Positions 44,236-52,643 of a DNA stretch of 64,000 nucleotides are shown piece by piece. The DNA lies in assembly GCF_039539445.1 (NCBI RefSeq), contig NZ_BAABDD010000001.1:481229-545228 (forward strand), written 5' to 3'. The notes beneath the pieces are model-generated. The model was not told the DNA's origin and did not search any database. It worked only from the letters and a program-made list of their open reading frames with translations. A program made the translations under genes and the position numbers. The DNA comes from Salinactinospora qingdaonensis. GTDB taxonomy: Bacteria; Actinomycetota; Actinomycetes; Streptosporangiales; Streptosporangiaceae. Numbering within the stretch: position 1 is the first letter of the stretch; every line of letters begins with the position of its first letter.

Positions 44236-46083
44236 GTGCCGCAGCTCGCGATCGCCCCGACCTTCCTCACCGACTTCTCCCACCTGGACACCCGCGTACA
44301 GTCAGCCACGCTGGCGGCTATGCGCTCCTATCTCTCCGGTAACCGCGACCATCTCGAACCCGTCGCCGAGGCTGCCGACCCTCAGGTGCGCGTCCTTCAG
44401 ATCGGCCCGGAGTGGTCGGGGGTGGTGACGCGGACCACCGATGACGTCTACTGTCTGCTGACCGTGCGCCGTCACGACGACGCCGTGGCTTTCGCGCGTG
44501 ATTACCGGGCCGAGGCCACACCGGCGCTCAGCTTCGTCGACGTGGCTGAGCCCCCGCGCCCTACCATCGAGATCCCCCACCCGCGCGGCCCGCTGACCGC
44601 CGCCCCCAAGGTGAGCGGACCGGTTGAGCTGGCCCCCGGTCTGGCTAAGGACTTCGACGACTGGCGGGTCACCCTCCACCCCGAGCAGCACCGGCTGGCG
44701 ACGGGCCACTACGCCGGCGCGACACAGGTCACTGGCGGGCCGGGCACCGGCAAGACGGTGCTGGCGCTGCACCGCGCCGCCTACCTGGCCACGCGCGACG
44801 CCCAGCGCCTGCCCGCCGACGACCGTCGCGCCGTGCTGCTGACCACGTTCAACCGGATGCTGGCTCAGACGCTGGCCGCCCACCTCGACCGGCTCATCGA
44901 CGATCCCGACATCCGCGCCAGGATCGATGTCGTCACCATCGATAGTCTCGCGCGCGGCATCGTCGCCGAGCGCACCGGCACCCCACCGCGAACGCTGGGC
45001 AAGGACGCGCTGAGCCGGCGCTGGCGCGCCGCCGCTCGCGCCGACGGGGTTGCCTACTCGGGACGGTTCCTCGTCGACGAGTGGGAGCAGGTGATCCTGG
45101 CGCGCGGCTTCACCGACCTGCCCTCCTACATCCGCTGTGACCGCAACGGCCGCATGCTACACCTGGCTCCCGAACACCGTGCCCTCGTGTGGGAGACGAT
45201 AGGCCGCTACGTCTCGGCGATGCGCGCCGACAATGAATGGTCGTATCCGCAGGTGGCCCACGAGGCCGCCCGGCTTTTGCGGCGCGGCGGGCCACGGTAT
45301 CGCCACGTCGTGGTCGACGAAGCCCAAGACCTGCACCCCGCCCAGTGGCGGCTGCTGCGCGCCGCCGTTCCTGCCGGCCCCGATGACCTTTTCATCGCCG
45401 CCGACCCGCACCAGCGCATCTACGAGCACCGGGTGTCGCTGGCCTCGCTGGGCATCAACGTGCGCGGGCGGGGGCACCGGCTGCGCACGAGCTACCGGGT
45501 AAGCCAGGAGATCCTGTCGTGGTCGGAGGCGATCCTGGGCCGGGCGGCGGCGGTGGGGCTCGACGACAGGAGCGACACGCCGGTGGGCTACCGTTCGCTG
45601 CTGCGCGGGCCCGCGCCGGTGCTGCGGGGCCACACCGGTCGACGCGCGGAGGTCGCGGCCGTGACCGAGCAGGTGCGCGCGTGGCTGGCCACAGGGGTGG
45701 CCGCGCCGTCGATCGCGGTGGCCGGGCGCAACCAGTGGGTGGTGCGCAACATCGCGAAGGAACTGTACGCGGCGGGGGTTCCCACCGCGGCGCTGGATGC
45801 CGCCGGAGCGGCCGACGCGGTGCGGGTGACCACAATGCACAAGCTCAAAGGACAGGAATTCAGTTGTGTCGCCGTCATCGGCGCCGGCGAGGGGTTGTTG
45901 CCGCCCAAGGCGGCGCTGGAGTCGGCCCAGGGTGACCCGGTGGCGCTGGAGCAGGTCTACCAACGCGAGCGCAACCTGCTGTTCGTGGCCTGTACCCGTG
46001 CCCGCGACGCCCTCTACGTCTCCTATGTGGGCGAGCCCAGCCGGCTGCTGCCCGAGCATGCTCGGGCCGAGGCCGCTGGGTAG
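44236..46083 (+). CDS. UvrD/Rep-like SF1 helicase with RelE-like N-terminus, paralogue
   Basis: GTG 44236 lies 10 bases after GGAGG (44221-44225) and aligns with the start of the 4407 gene (PQLAIAP versus PHLAID); the frame is open upstream to 44074. 615 residues. N-terminal ~100 residues show the degenerate toxin-like fold (VRVLQIGPEWSGVVTRTTDD). Helicase motifs: GGPGTGKTVLALH (~169), DEAQDLHPAQWRLL (~360), TTMHKLKGQEFSCVAVIG (~532) and VACTRARDALYVSYVG (~584). It lacks the long Pro/Ala linker of its paralogue. It is transcribed toward the AbiEi/DUF559-like gene. Confidence 0.85.
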   Translation: MPQLAIAPTFLTDFSHLDTRVQSATLAAMRSYLSGNRDHLEPVAEAADPQVRVLQIGPEWSGVVTRTTDDVYCLLTVRRHDDAVAFARDYRAEATPALSFVDVAEPPRPTIEIPHPRGPLTAAPKVSGPVELAPGLAKDFDDWRVTLHPEQHRLATGHYAGATQVTGGPGTGKTVLALHRAAYLATRDAQRLPADDRRAVLLTTFNRMLAQTLAAHLDRLIDDPDIRARIDVVTIDSLARGIVAERTGTPPRTLGKDALSRRWRAAARADGVAYSGRFLVDEWEQVILARGFTDLPSYIRCDRNGRMLHLAPEHRALVWETIGRYVSAMRADNEWSYPQVAHEAARLLRRGGPRYRHVVVDEAQDLHPAQWRLLRAAVPAGPDDLFIAADPHQRIYEHRVSLASLGINVRGRGHRLRTSYRVSQEILSWSEAILGRAAAVGLDDRSDTPVGYRSLLRGPAPVLRGHTGRRAEVAAVTEQVRAWLATGVAAPSIAVAGRNQWVVRNIAKELYAAGVPTAALDAAGAADAVRVTTMHKLKGQEFSCVAVIGAGEGLLPPKAALESAQGDPVALEQVYQRERNLLFVACTRARDALYVSYVGEPSRLLPEHARAEAAG

Positions 46084-46144
46084 ACCGGTGGGACCACGGC
46101 TGCCGATAGCGCCGCTTCCGGAGAGCGCCACGGCCGGCCGGGGC

Positions 46145-47098
46145 TCATGGTGGCCGGTCCGCGGCGGCGCGCGTCGCCGCGGACCGGCGGGCCTGGTGGA
46201 TCATGGCGACGATGTCGCGGGGCCGGTGCAGGTCGCGCCATGCGAACCGGAGGAGCACGAGAGGCTGGGGCGCGGTGACCATGGCGTTTTGCCGGTACCG
46301 GTCGGCGAAGAGGGCATCGGGAAGGCGGTGTGGCCCGGAACCGTCGGCCTCGACGACCACGCCCCAACTGGGCCAGGCGAGGTCGGCGTGGCCGATGACG
46401 GTGCCCGCGGCATCGCGCACGGGGTGCTGGAGGGTTTCCGGAGCGATGCCGGCGTCGTAGCAGAGCAGGCGCAGCCTGGTCTCGAACGTGCTGTGCGACC
46501 GACCATCGGTCAGCCCCCACCAGGGCTGGGTGCGCCGCGCACAGGCCCGGCCGGTGTTGGCGCGGCTGAGCGCCTCAAGGTCGTCGTGGTGGACCAGACC
46601 GCGCTGGAGCGCGGAATCGATGACGCTCACGGCACTGTGGCGATCGGTCAGCAGCACCGTGTCGCAAAGGGTGCGGGCAGGCGTGGTCAACCGGATGCCG
46701 TTGTACAGCGTGACCTGGCCGGGATCGATACTCCAGCCGTGCAGCGACAGCCCTTGGCGCCTGGCGCGGGTGCCCCCTGGCAGCCCAAGGTGGACGGTCT
46801 CGTGCCCGGGGCCGGGCAGCAGCCCCTGCATGCGCCACAGCCGCGCCGCGGTGGGGCCTACGGCGACCGCCCGGGGACCGTAGGCGAGCTGGGCGGCCAT
46901 GACCCGGGTAGCCAGCGCGGGAGCCTCGCCGCAGCCGGGGGAGACGAAGTAGACGCCTGTGCGGATTCGCGACCACTGGCCCGTGCGCAGGAGCCGCCCG
47001 AGGCGGTGCTCCGAGAGACCGCACTGTAGTGCCTGCTCGCGTGTGAGGACCCCGTGCTGGGTGGCGGCGAGTGCGTGCGCGCTGGACAGTTCCGACAT
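46145..47098 (-). CDS. AbiEi-type winged helix fused to DUF559/Vsr-like domain
   Basis: 317 residues from ATG 47098; the frame is open upstream but lacks family similarity. The N-terminus HGVLTREQALQCGLSEHRLG followed by WSRIRTGVY is the AbiEi-antitoxin-like winged-helix start. The C-terminal part, IGHADLAWPSWGVVVEADGS then DRYRQNAMV, has the D-x(n)-E-x-D pattern of DUF559/Vsr-type PD-(D/E)XK folds. Such proteins are frequent in actinobacteria and often lack a cognate AbiEii toxin; none is adjacent here. Function unknown. Confidence 0.72.
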   Translation of the reverse strand: MSELSSAHALAATQHGVLTREQALQCGLSEHRLGRLLRTGQWSRIRTGVYFVSPGCGEAPALATRVMAAQLAYGPRAVAVGPTAARLWRMQGLLPGPGHETVHLGLPGGTRARRQGLSLHGWSIDPGQVTLYNGIRLTTPARTLCDTVLLTDRHSAVSVIDSALQRGLVHHDDLEALSRANTGRACARRTQPWWGLTDGRSHSTFETRLRLLCYDAGIAPETLQHPVRDAAGTVIGHADLAWPSWGVVVEADGSGPHRLPDALFADRYRQNAMVTAPQPLVLLRFAWRDLHRPRDIVAMIHQARRSAATRAAADRPP

Positions 47099-47202
47099 GC
47101 CTGCCAGGATCGGTGTCTCGGACCATGGGGCGCCAGCGCGGTTGGAGGGCTGTGGACAGGCAGGCCCGCCCTGGCCGTGGCGTTGGAAGGGCTTGCGAGG
47201 GG

Positions 47203-47232
47203 CGGTGGTGCCCGCCGGGGCGGGCACCACCG
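47203..47232 (-). terminator. Strong hairpin downstream of the DUF6114 operon
   Basis: CGGTGGTGCCCGCC and GGCGGGCACCACCG form a 14-bp perfect inverted repeat separated by only two bases. It follows the stop of the DUF6114 gene on the minus strand. Confidence 0.65.
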
Positions 47233-47380
47233 GATGCGGCAACAGCCGGATCAGGTACGTGGTGTGGGTGGCGCGGCCCCCGCGCTGGCGTGTCCGGTCG
47301 CGCGGGGGTCGGGGGAGAAAGAGCCCGCCTTGGCCGGCCAGCGATGGCGGCTTCCGATCCGGCCGGGAAGGTGGGCGCTG

Positions 47381-48805
47381 CTACAGGTTGACGTACTCGT
47401 TCAAGCCGCTGATGTCGATCTGGTCGGCCTGGGCCAGCGGCTGGTCTACCTCCAACTCGGTGACGTACATGACGGGCAGCAGCAACGGAGGCGGGAAGTC
47501 GGGGGTGAAGGTGAGTTCCAGACCGAGGATGCTCGCTCGCATCTTCGTGACATGCATGACGACGTCGCCGTCCATACGTAGCTGCGGATGCTCCAGCGTG
47601 ATCCTGGTGCCGGAACGGTAGAAGAACTGCTCGGCGGCTTCAAACCGGGCCGAGTCCATCGACAGCTTGAGGAAGCGCCGCGGCCCGTCGGCGGTGGGAT
47701 ACTCCACGACCCCGTCGAAGGAGGCCCCGATCATGGTCAGGCTGTCGGCGGTGAGCCCGGTGTCGGCGGTACCGGCGGTCCAGGGCTGTTCGCTTTGCGT
47801 CACGGCGACGTCGATGCTTTGGCCGTTCTCGCGGGCGCTCTGGCATGCCTCGACCGCCTGGCGAAACTCTTCTTCTGTCGCGTCCTCGGCGGGGGCGCCC
47901 TCCTGGATTTCACAGTCAGCGGCCTGTTCTTCCCCTTCTTCCTCTGTGTCGTCGGCGGCGTCCCCCTCCTGGGCGCCGCCGGTGCTGTCAGAGGGGGGCT
48001 GCCCACCCCCGGCGCCGGTTCCCGGGCTGGGCGAGGGCGTCTCCGAGGGAGCGGACGAGGCGGAGGGGGATACCGCCCCGGAAGGACGCGCCGAGGGGGA
48101 AACCGACGCTGACGGGGACGGGGAGGGCGACGGGGACTGCCCACTGTCCCCAGAGCCGAACCAGTCATCCCACGGCAGCCCCAGGGCCGGAGAGGGAGCC
48201 ATCGCCAAGGCCACCGCGGTTGTCAGGGCAAGGGTGGAGTGCAGCCGGTCGGGGCCCGGCTGCGGCGGAGACGAGGGAGGGAGGCGGTGGGTGGGCGGCG
48301 TGACGGTATCGCCGGCGGAGTCGGTAGGAGACACGGTGTCGGCCTCACCCGCGCCGTCGACACCCTGGGGGGCGTCGGTGTCGGTGGGCGGCTCGCCGCG
48401 CCTGCCTCCGCTGCGGCGGCGAGGCCGCTTCTCGGGCAACCAGCCGAAGATCAGGGAACCGCCGACGAGGCCGAGCAGCATCCCGATGAGGAACCCCCCG
48501 AAGTTGGAGGTGACGAAGGAGGCCAGCGCGAGCAGGATCGCGACGATGCCGTAGAAGATGCGCTGGGCGGGTTGCAGCCAGGCCAAGACCCCGATGGCGA
48601 TGAGCAGCAGGCCGACCACGTAGCTGGAGACACCGGCAATGCCCTGCTGGACCAGGAGCGGCAGCGGCGCGAGCGGGGCGAGTAGGATGTCGACGCCGGC
48701 CAGGACGCTGAGAAGGCCGCCCCAAAAGGGGCGGCTCCCGCGCCACCGCCGGAACGCCAGCCAAGCGCCATGGGCGCGCCGCGCGATGGAGCTATGTGTG
48801 CTCAT
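47381..48805 (-). CDS. DUF6114 membrane protein with C-terminal beta domain
   Basis: 474 residues. Four hydrophobic segments occupy ~28-125 (FWGGLLSVLAGVDILLAPLA, then YVVGLLLIAIGVLAWL and FGGFLIGMLLGLVGG), matching DUF6114. A long Pro/Ser/Glu-rich disordered region (~130-325) follows. A C-terminal beta-rich domain (~335-474, with LTMIGASFDGVVEY and DSARFEAAEQFFYRSG) has the style of the neighbouring DUF6230 protein. DUF6230 and DUF6114 are encoded together in many actinomycetes. It starts 4 bases after the DUF6230 gene and probably forms an envelope complex with it. Confidence 0.8.
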   Translation of the reverse strand: MSTHSSIARRAHGAWLAFRRWRGSRPFWGGLLSVLAGVDILLAPLAPLPLLVQQGIAGVSSYVVGLLLIAIGVLAWLQPAQRIFYGIVAILLALASFVTSNFGGFLIGMLLGLVGGSLIFGWLPEKRPRRRSGGRRGEPPTDTDAPQGVDGAGEADTVSPTDSAGDTVTPPTHRLPPSSPPQPGPDRLHSTLALTTAVALAMAPSPALGLPWDDWFGSGDSGQSPSPSPSPSASVSPSARPSGAVSPSASSAPSETPSPSPGTGAGGGQPPSDSTGGAQEGDAADDTEEEGEEQAADCEIQEGAPAEDATEEEFRQAVEACQSARENGQSIDVAVTQSEQPWTAGTADTGLTADSLTMIGASFDGVVEYPTADGPRRFLKLSMDSARFEAAEQFFYRSGTRITLEHPQLRMDGDVVMHVTKMRASILGLELTFTPDFPPPLLLPVMYVTELEVDQPLAQADQIDISGLNEYVNL

Positions 48806-48809
48806 AGCC

Positions 48810-49427
48810 CTAGAAGCACTCGTGTTGGCCGGGCTCGACCGACAGCGACAGGCCGCTCAGGTTGAACGTGCCGGCGTTGACGGCCCAGGCGGTCTGTTCG
48901 AGGTCGGTGATGGTGACCGTTTCGGCCTGTTGGCCGAAGCCGCCGGGTTGCCCGGTCTCTCCGCTGGCGTTTTCCAGCGTGCTGGCGTCGCGGCCGATCT
49001 GCATCTCGGTGAAGACGGCGTCTCCGCGCAACTGTTCGACGTCGATGACGAGGTTGTCCGCGGTGACCGGGGTGTCGCCATCGCCGGCGTTGACCAGGAG
49101 GGTGACCTCGCCGACGGGGGTGTCCATGAGGACCGACTGGCACAGGTTCGTCAACGTGGCGTCGTCGACGACCGAGAGCGCGACCGGGTGGGCGCTGTCG
49201 TCGGCTCCCGTCGCGATCTCACCGAACTGAGCGAAGCCAGTGCCCTCGAGCGTGTCGGCCGAAACCTTGAAATTCTGGCCCGAAACCGCGAATGATGCGG
49301 CGATGCTGCCCTGGGCCGTCATGGCGACGAGGGCACCAGCCGCGCCAAGGGCGGGGAGCAGGGCGAGGCTGAATCGCTTCCAACCGACGCCGCCCTTGGC
49401 CGGCGTGGCTTCTGTCTGCTCTGACAT
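48810..49427 (-). CDS. DUF6230 membrane-anchored protein
   Basis: 205 residues with one N-terminal membrane anchor or uncleaved signal (FSLALLPALGAAGALVAMTA, ~19-38). The extracellular part SFAVSGQNFKVSADTLEGTG, FAQFGEIATG and ITDLEQTAWAVNAGTFNLSG is typical of DUF6230. It starts the operon with the DUF6114 gene and is divergent from the GMC oxidoreductase. Function unknown; an envelope-associated structural or lipid-binding role is a guess. Confidence 0.82.
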   Translation of the reverse strand: MSEQTEATPAKGGVGWKRFSLALLPALGAAGALVAMTAQGSIAASFAVSGQNFKVSADTLEGTGFAQFGEIATGADDSAHPVALSVVDDATLTNLCQSVLMDTPVGEVTLLVNAGDGDTPVTADNLVIDVEQLRGDAVFTEMQIGRDASTLENASGETGQPGGFGQQAETVTITDLEQTAWAVNAGTFNLSGLSLSVEPGQHECF

Positions 49428-49558
49428 GGGAAAACGCCTCCTATTCAGGGGCGGAAGACCGGGTCGCCCGCCCCGGTGCGGGGAGGAAGAGGATGGGGGC
49501 GAGCGGGGATCTCGCGACGATCGTACGTGACACCCTACTCACCAGTAGGTGATGAACC

Positions 49559-49576
49559 TTACAATAGGCAATGTCA
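49559..49576. promoter_or_regulatory. Shared 18-bp palindrome-like site upstream of GMC gene
   Basis: TTACAATAGGCAATGTCA lies in the DUF6230/GMC divergent region, 80 bases before the GMC ATG. It matches the reverse complement of 52451-52468 in both outer arms (TTACAAT and TGTCA). A second inverted repeat, TCACC/GGTGA, is at 49539-49552. Confidence 0.5.
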
Positions 49577-49656
49577 CTGTTCCAAGTGGCCTATTTCTCA
49601 ATCGGGACACGTTCAGGGCTGTATCGCGGCCACCCCCGAGGAAATGAGGTGCGCAC

Positions 49657-51501
49657 ATGCGCGTTGATCCCCCTGATGACGGCCACCCCCGCACCGATTC
49701 GCCCGCCCCCGACACGGCTGCCACCGCACCCGACTTTGACTACGATGTCGTGGTTATCGGCTCGGGTTTCGGCGGCTCTGTGAGCGCGCTGCGACTTACC
49801 GAAAAGGGGTACCGCGTCGGCATCTTGGAAGCCGGCCGCCGCTTCACGCCCGAGACGCTGCCCGCGACCTCCTGGGATCTGAAGAACTTCCTGTGGGCCC
49901 CGGCGATAGGCATGTACGGCATCCAACGCATCCACATGCTGCGCAACGTGATGTTGCTGGCGGGAGCGGGTGTGGGGGGCGGCTCGCTCAACTACGCCAA
50001 TACGCTCTACGAGCCGTTGGACGGCTTCTTCACCGACCCGCAGTGGGGCGACATCACCGACTGGCGCGCCGAACTGGCTCCGTTCTACGACCAGGCGCGG
50101 CGCATGCTCGGCGTGCGCGTCAACCCGACCACCACCGCCGCTGACGTGCATCTGAAGGCTGTAGCTGAGGACACCGGGGTGGGCGACTCCTTCCACATGG
50201 CACCGGTAGGGGTGTACTTCGGTGACGGCCACGACGGCGACGATCCCCCTGGGCGACGGCTCGCGCCGGGAACCGAGACCGAAGACCCCTACTTCGGCGG
50301 CGCCGGCCCGCGACGGCGCGCCTGCCTGGAGTGCGGGGAGTGCATGACGGGGTGCCGCCATGGCGCCAAGAACGAGTTGACCAAGAACTACCTGTACTTC
50401 GCTGAACGCGACGGCGCCCGCATCCACCCGATGACTACTGTGGAACGCGTGCGGCCACGGCCGGAGTCGGCCGGCGGCGGCTACGCGGTGGATACGCGGG
50501 TTACCGGCGCCCGGCGTCGACGCGGCGCCACCCGCACCTTCACCGCCGGCCAGGTCGTGCTGGCCGCGGGCACCTACGGCACCCAGCGGCTGCTGCACAG
50601 CATGCGCGACCAGGGGCTACTGCCCCACCTGTCACCGCGGTTGGGCTCGCTGACGCGCACCAACTCCGAGATGCTGGCCGGAGCCCAGACGCGCGCCATG
50701 GACCCCCCGCAGGACTTCTCCCGCGGCGTGGCGATCACCTCCTCCATCCACCCCAACGACCACACCCACGTGGAGCCGGTGCGCTACGGCAAGGGCTCCA
50801 ACGCCATGGGGTTGCTGAGCACCATCCAGGTGCCTGGGCACGGGCGCGGGCCGCGCTGGCTGCGCTTCCTGGGGCTGATCGCGGCCCATCCCTACGTGTT
50901 CGCACGCAGCCTCTCGGTGCGCAAATTCTCCGAGCGCACCACGATCAGTCTGGTCATGCAGTCGTTGGACAACTCGCTGACGACCTACACCAAGCGTGGC
51001 CTCCTCGGCGGGCGCCGACTCACCTCTCGGCAGGGCCACGGCGCGCCCAACCCCACCACGATCCCCGAGGGCGAGGAGGTCGTGCGTCGGCTGGCCCAGC
51101 GCATCGACGGCTACGCCGGCGGGACGTTGGGCGACGTGTGCAACATCCCGCTGACCGCCCACTTCCTCGGGGGCTGCCCGATCGGGGCGAGCGCGGCCGA
51201 GGGGGTCATCGACCCTTATCACCGGCTGTACGGCCACCCCGGAATCCACGTGGTGGACGGCTCGGCGGTCTCGGCCAACCTGGGCGTGAACCCCTCGTTG
51301 ACGATCACGGCGCAGGCCGAGCGGGCGATGTCGCTGTGGCCCAACCGTGGTGACCCCGACCCGCGGCCCGCGCCCGGCGCCGACTACACGCGGGTCGCTC
51401 CCGTGTTCCCCCGCCGGCCGGCGGTGCCGGCGGGCGCCTTCGCCGAACTGCGGTTCACCACGCCGCTGCCGCTGAGGGTGCGCCACCGCGCCACCGAATG
51501 A
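49657..51501 (+). CDS. GMC oxidoreductase, cholesterol-oxidase (ChoD) type
   Basis: 614 residues. FAD-binding DYDVVVIGSGFGGSVSALRL (~28-47), GAGVGGGSLNYAN (~104-116), a ferredoxin-like cysteine motif CLECGECMTGCRHGAKN (~225-241) typical of ChoD-type and related GMC enzymes, QVVLAAGTYGTQRLL (~297-311), and the C-terminal HVVDGSAVSANLGVNPS (~535-551). It probably oxidises a sterol or long alcohol using FAD. No signal peptide is seen. Its promoter shares a palindrome with that of the AurF-like gene, and the MerR gene lies between, so one regulon is likely. Confidence 0.85.
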   Translation: MRVDPPDDGHPRTDSPAPDTAATAPDFDYDVVVIGSGFGGSVSALRLTEKGYRVGILEAGRRFTPETLPATSWDLKNFLWAPAIGMYGIQRIHMLRNVMLLAGAGVGGGSLNYANTLYEPLDGFFTDPQWGDITDWRAELAPFYDQARRMLGVRVNPTTTAADVHLKAVAEDTGVGDSFHMAPVGVYFGDGHDGDDPPGRRLAPGTETEDPYFGGAGPRRRACLECGECMTGCRHGAKNELTKNYLYFAERDGARIHPMTTVERVRPRPESAGGGYAVDTRVTGARRRRGATRTFTAGQVVLAAGTYGTQRLLHSMRDQGLLPHLSPRLGSLTRTNSEMLAGAQTRAMDPPQDFSRGVAITSSIHPNDHTHVEPVRYGKGSNAMGLLSTIQVPGHGRGPRWLRFLGLIAAHPYVFARSLSVRKFSERTTISLVMQSLDNSLTTYTKRGLLGGRRLTSRQGHGAPNPTTIPEGEEVVRRLAQRIDGYAGGTLGDVCNIPLTAHFLGGCPIGASAAEGVIDPYHRLYGHPGIHVVDGSAVSANLGVNPSLTITAQAERAMSLWPNRGDPDPRPAPGADYTRVAPVFPRRPAVPAGAFAELRFTTPLPLRVRHRATE

Positions 51502-51546
51502 GACGGCGGCGCCTCAACCTCTGTCGCGGGGAGGGCGACGCGGCCG

Positions 51547-51573
51547 GCCCCGCCAGTGCCGCCCCGGCGGGGC
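51547..51573. terminator. Hairpin between convergent GMC and merR genes
   Basis: GCCCCGCC (51547-51554) pairs with GGCGGGGC (51566-51573). It abuts the merR stop and follows the GMC stop. Confidence 0.5.
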
Positions 51574-52335
51574 TCACGCCGATCGGCGCTGCCGGTCCTC
51601 CTGGATCTGCTCCATGACCTCGGCCAGGCGCTCGCCCATCACCTCGTGGAGGTGGTGGGCCATGGAGCGGGCGAGGAGGGCGTCGACGGCGCTCTGGGCG
51701 AGGGGACGCAGCCGCCGCACCAGCGCCGCGACTTCGGCGATCTCCTCGCCCTTGAGCAGGCCGTCGGGAGCGTGCGCGGCGAGGATGTGGTCGGCGACCC
51801 GGGTCACCAGTTCCCCTGAGGCCCGGTCGACGTGCTCGTGGAGCTGTTCGGCGATGTCGAGCACGGTGTGCATCGACATTCCCACCGAGACCAGCTCGGC
51901 ACCGGCGTGGAGCAGCCGCGGGCTGGGCACGCGGTACCTGCTCCCCTCGCGTTCGATGATGCCGAGCCTGATCGCGTGGGCGAGGTCGGCTTCGGAGATC
52001 TCTTGGCCGAACATCTCGTTGAGCTGTTCCGGCGTGACGTAACTGGGGATCTCATCGGAGCCGGAGTCGCCCATGGCCGATTCCAAGCCCAGGATGTCGG
52101 TGAGATCACCGCCCCGCTCCCAGACCGAGATCAGCTCGCCGATGTTGGCGAAGGTGTAGCCGCGGCCGAGAAGCTGACCGATCAACCGGAGGCGGGCCAG
52201 GTGCGCCTCGGTGTAGATGCCGATCCGGCCCTCCCGGCGCGGTGGTGGGAGCAGCCCACGGTCCTGATAGACGCGGACATTGCGGACAGTGGTCTCCGCG
52301 CGGCGGGCCAACTCGTCGATACGGTACTCGGCCAT
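51574..52335 (-). CDS. MerR-family regulator
   Basis: 253 residues. The N-terminus YRIDELARRAETTVRNVRVY followed by DRGLLPPPRREGR is a MerR winged helix; FANIGELISVWERGG continues the dimer helix. The C-terminal ~150 residues are helical and without the cysteines of metal sensors, so the effector is probably organic. It is divergent from the AurF-like gene and convergent with the GMC gene. The 18-bp palindrome at 52451-52468 lies 115 bases upstream of its start and is a candidate binding site. Confidence 0.9.
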   Translation of the reverse strand: MAEYRIDELARRAETTVRNVRVYQDRGLLPPPRREGRIGIYTEAHLARLRLIGQLLGRGYTFANIGELISVWERGGDLTDILGLESAMGDSGSDEIPSYVTPEQLNEMFGQEISEADLAHAIRLGIIEREGSRYRVPSPRLLHAGAELVSVGMSMHTVLDIAEQLHEHVDRASGELVTRVADHILAAHAPDGLLKGEEIAEVAALVRRLRPLAQSAVDALLARSMAHHLHEVMGERLAEVMEQIQEDRQRRSA

Positions 52336-52450
52336 GCCTTCAGCTTATGGAGCGGCATCGCACGCGCGCGCCACCGGCGCCGCGCGGCACGGGCCGGACC
52401 GGGGACAGCTAGGCGGTTCACCACGGAAAAGAACATCCCCCCTTGTACTG

Positions 52451-52468
52451 TGACAATATTCATTGTAA
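52451..52468. promoter_or_regulatory. Shared 18-bp palindrome upstream of AurF-like operon
   Basis: TGACAATATTCATTGTAA has 7-base arms TGACAAT and ATTGTAA with one mismatch. Its reverse complement resembles the site at 49559-49576. It is AT-rich within GC-rich DNA and sits between divergent merR and the AurF-like gene, so it may be the MerR operator and promoter. Confidence 0.55.
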
Positions 52469-52500
52469 CGTTCAGCATGAGAAAGATGGCGGGAGGCTCG

Positions 52501-52632
52501 ATGTGGCTGAACACGCTGCGCGACCCATACGGACCTACCGCGACCGCAGCCGGCGTCACCGCACCCTCCGGGGCTTTGGTCCCTTGCCCATCGGTCACGC
52601 CCCCCGGGCACCGTCCGCACCGCCACCCCTAA
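52501..52632 (+). CDS. Possible 43-residue leader ORF
   Basis: ATG 52501 follows GGGAGG by four bases. The product begins MWLNTLRDPYGPTATAAG and ends in a His/Pro-rich tail. Its TAA (52630-52632) overlaps the AAGGAG site of the AurF-like gene, suggesting translational coupling. An in-frame ATG exists at 52478. There is no known domain; it may be only an untranslated leader. Confidence 0.35.
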   Translation: MWLNTLRDPYGPTATAAGVTAPSGALVPCPSVTPPGHRPHRHP

Positions 52633-52643
52633 GGAGCAGCGAC

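Noticed and set aside
49539..49552. TCACC/GGTGA inverted repeat as the main operator of the GMC gene
   Set aside because: Arms of only five bases and no second copy; the 18-bp site at 49559 has better support.
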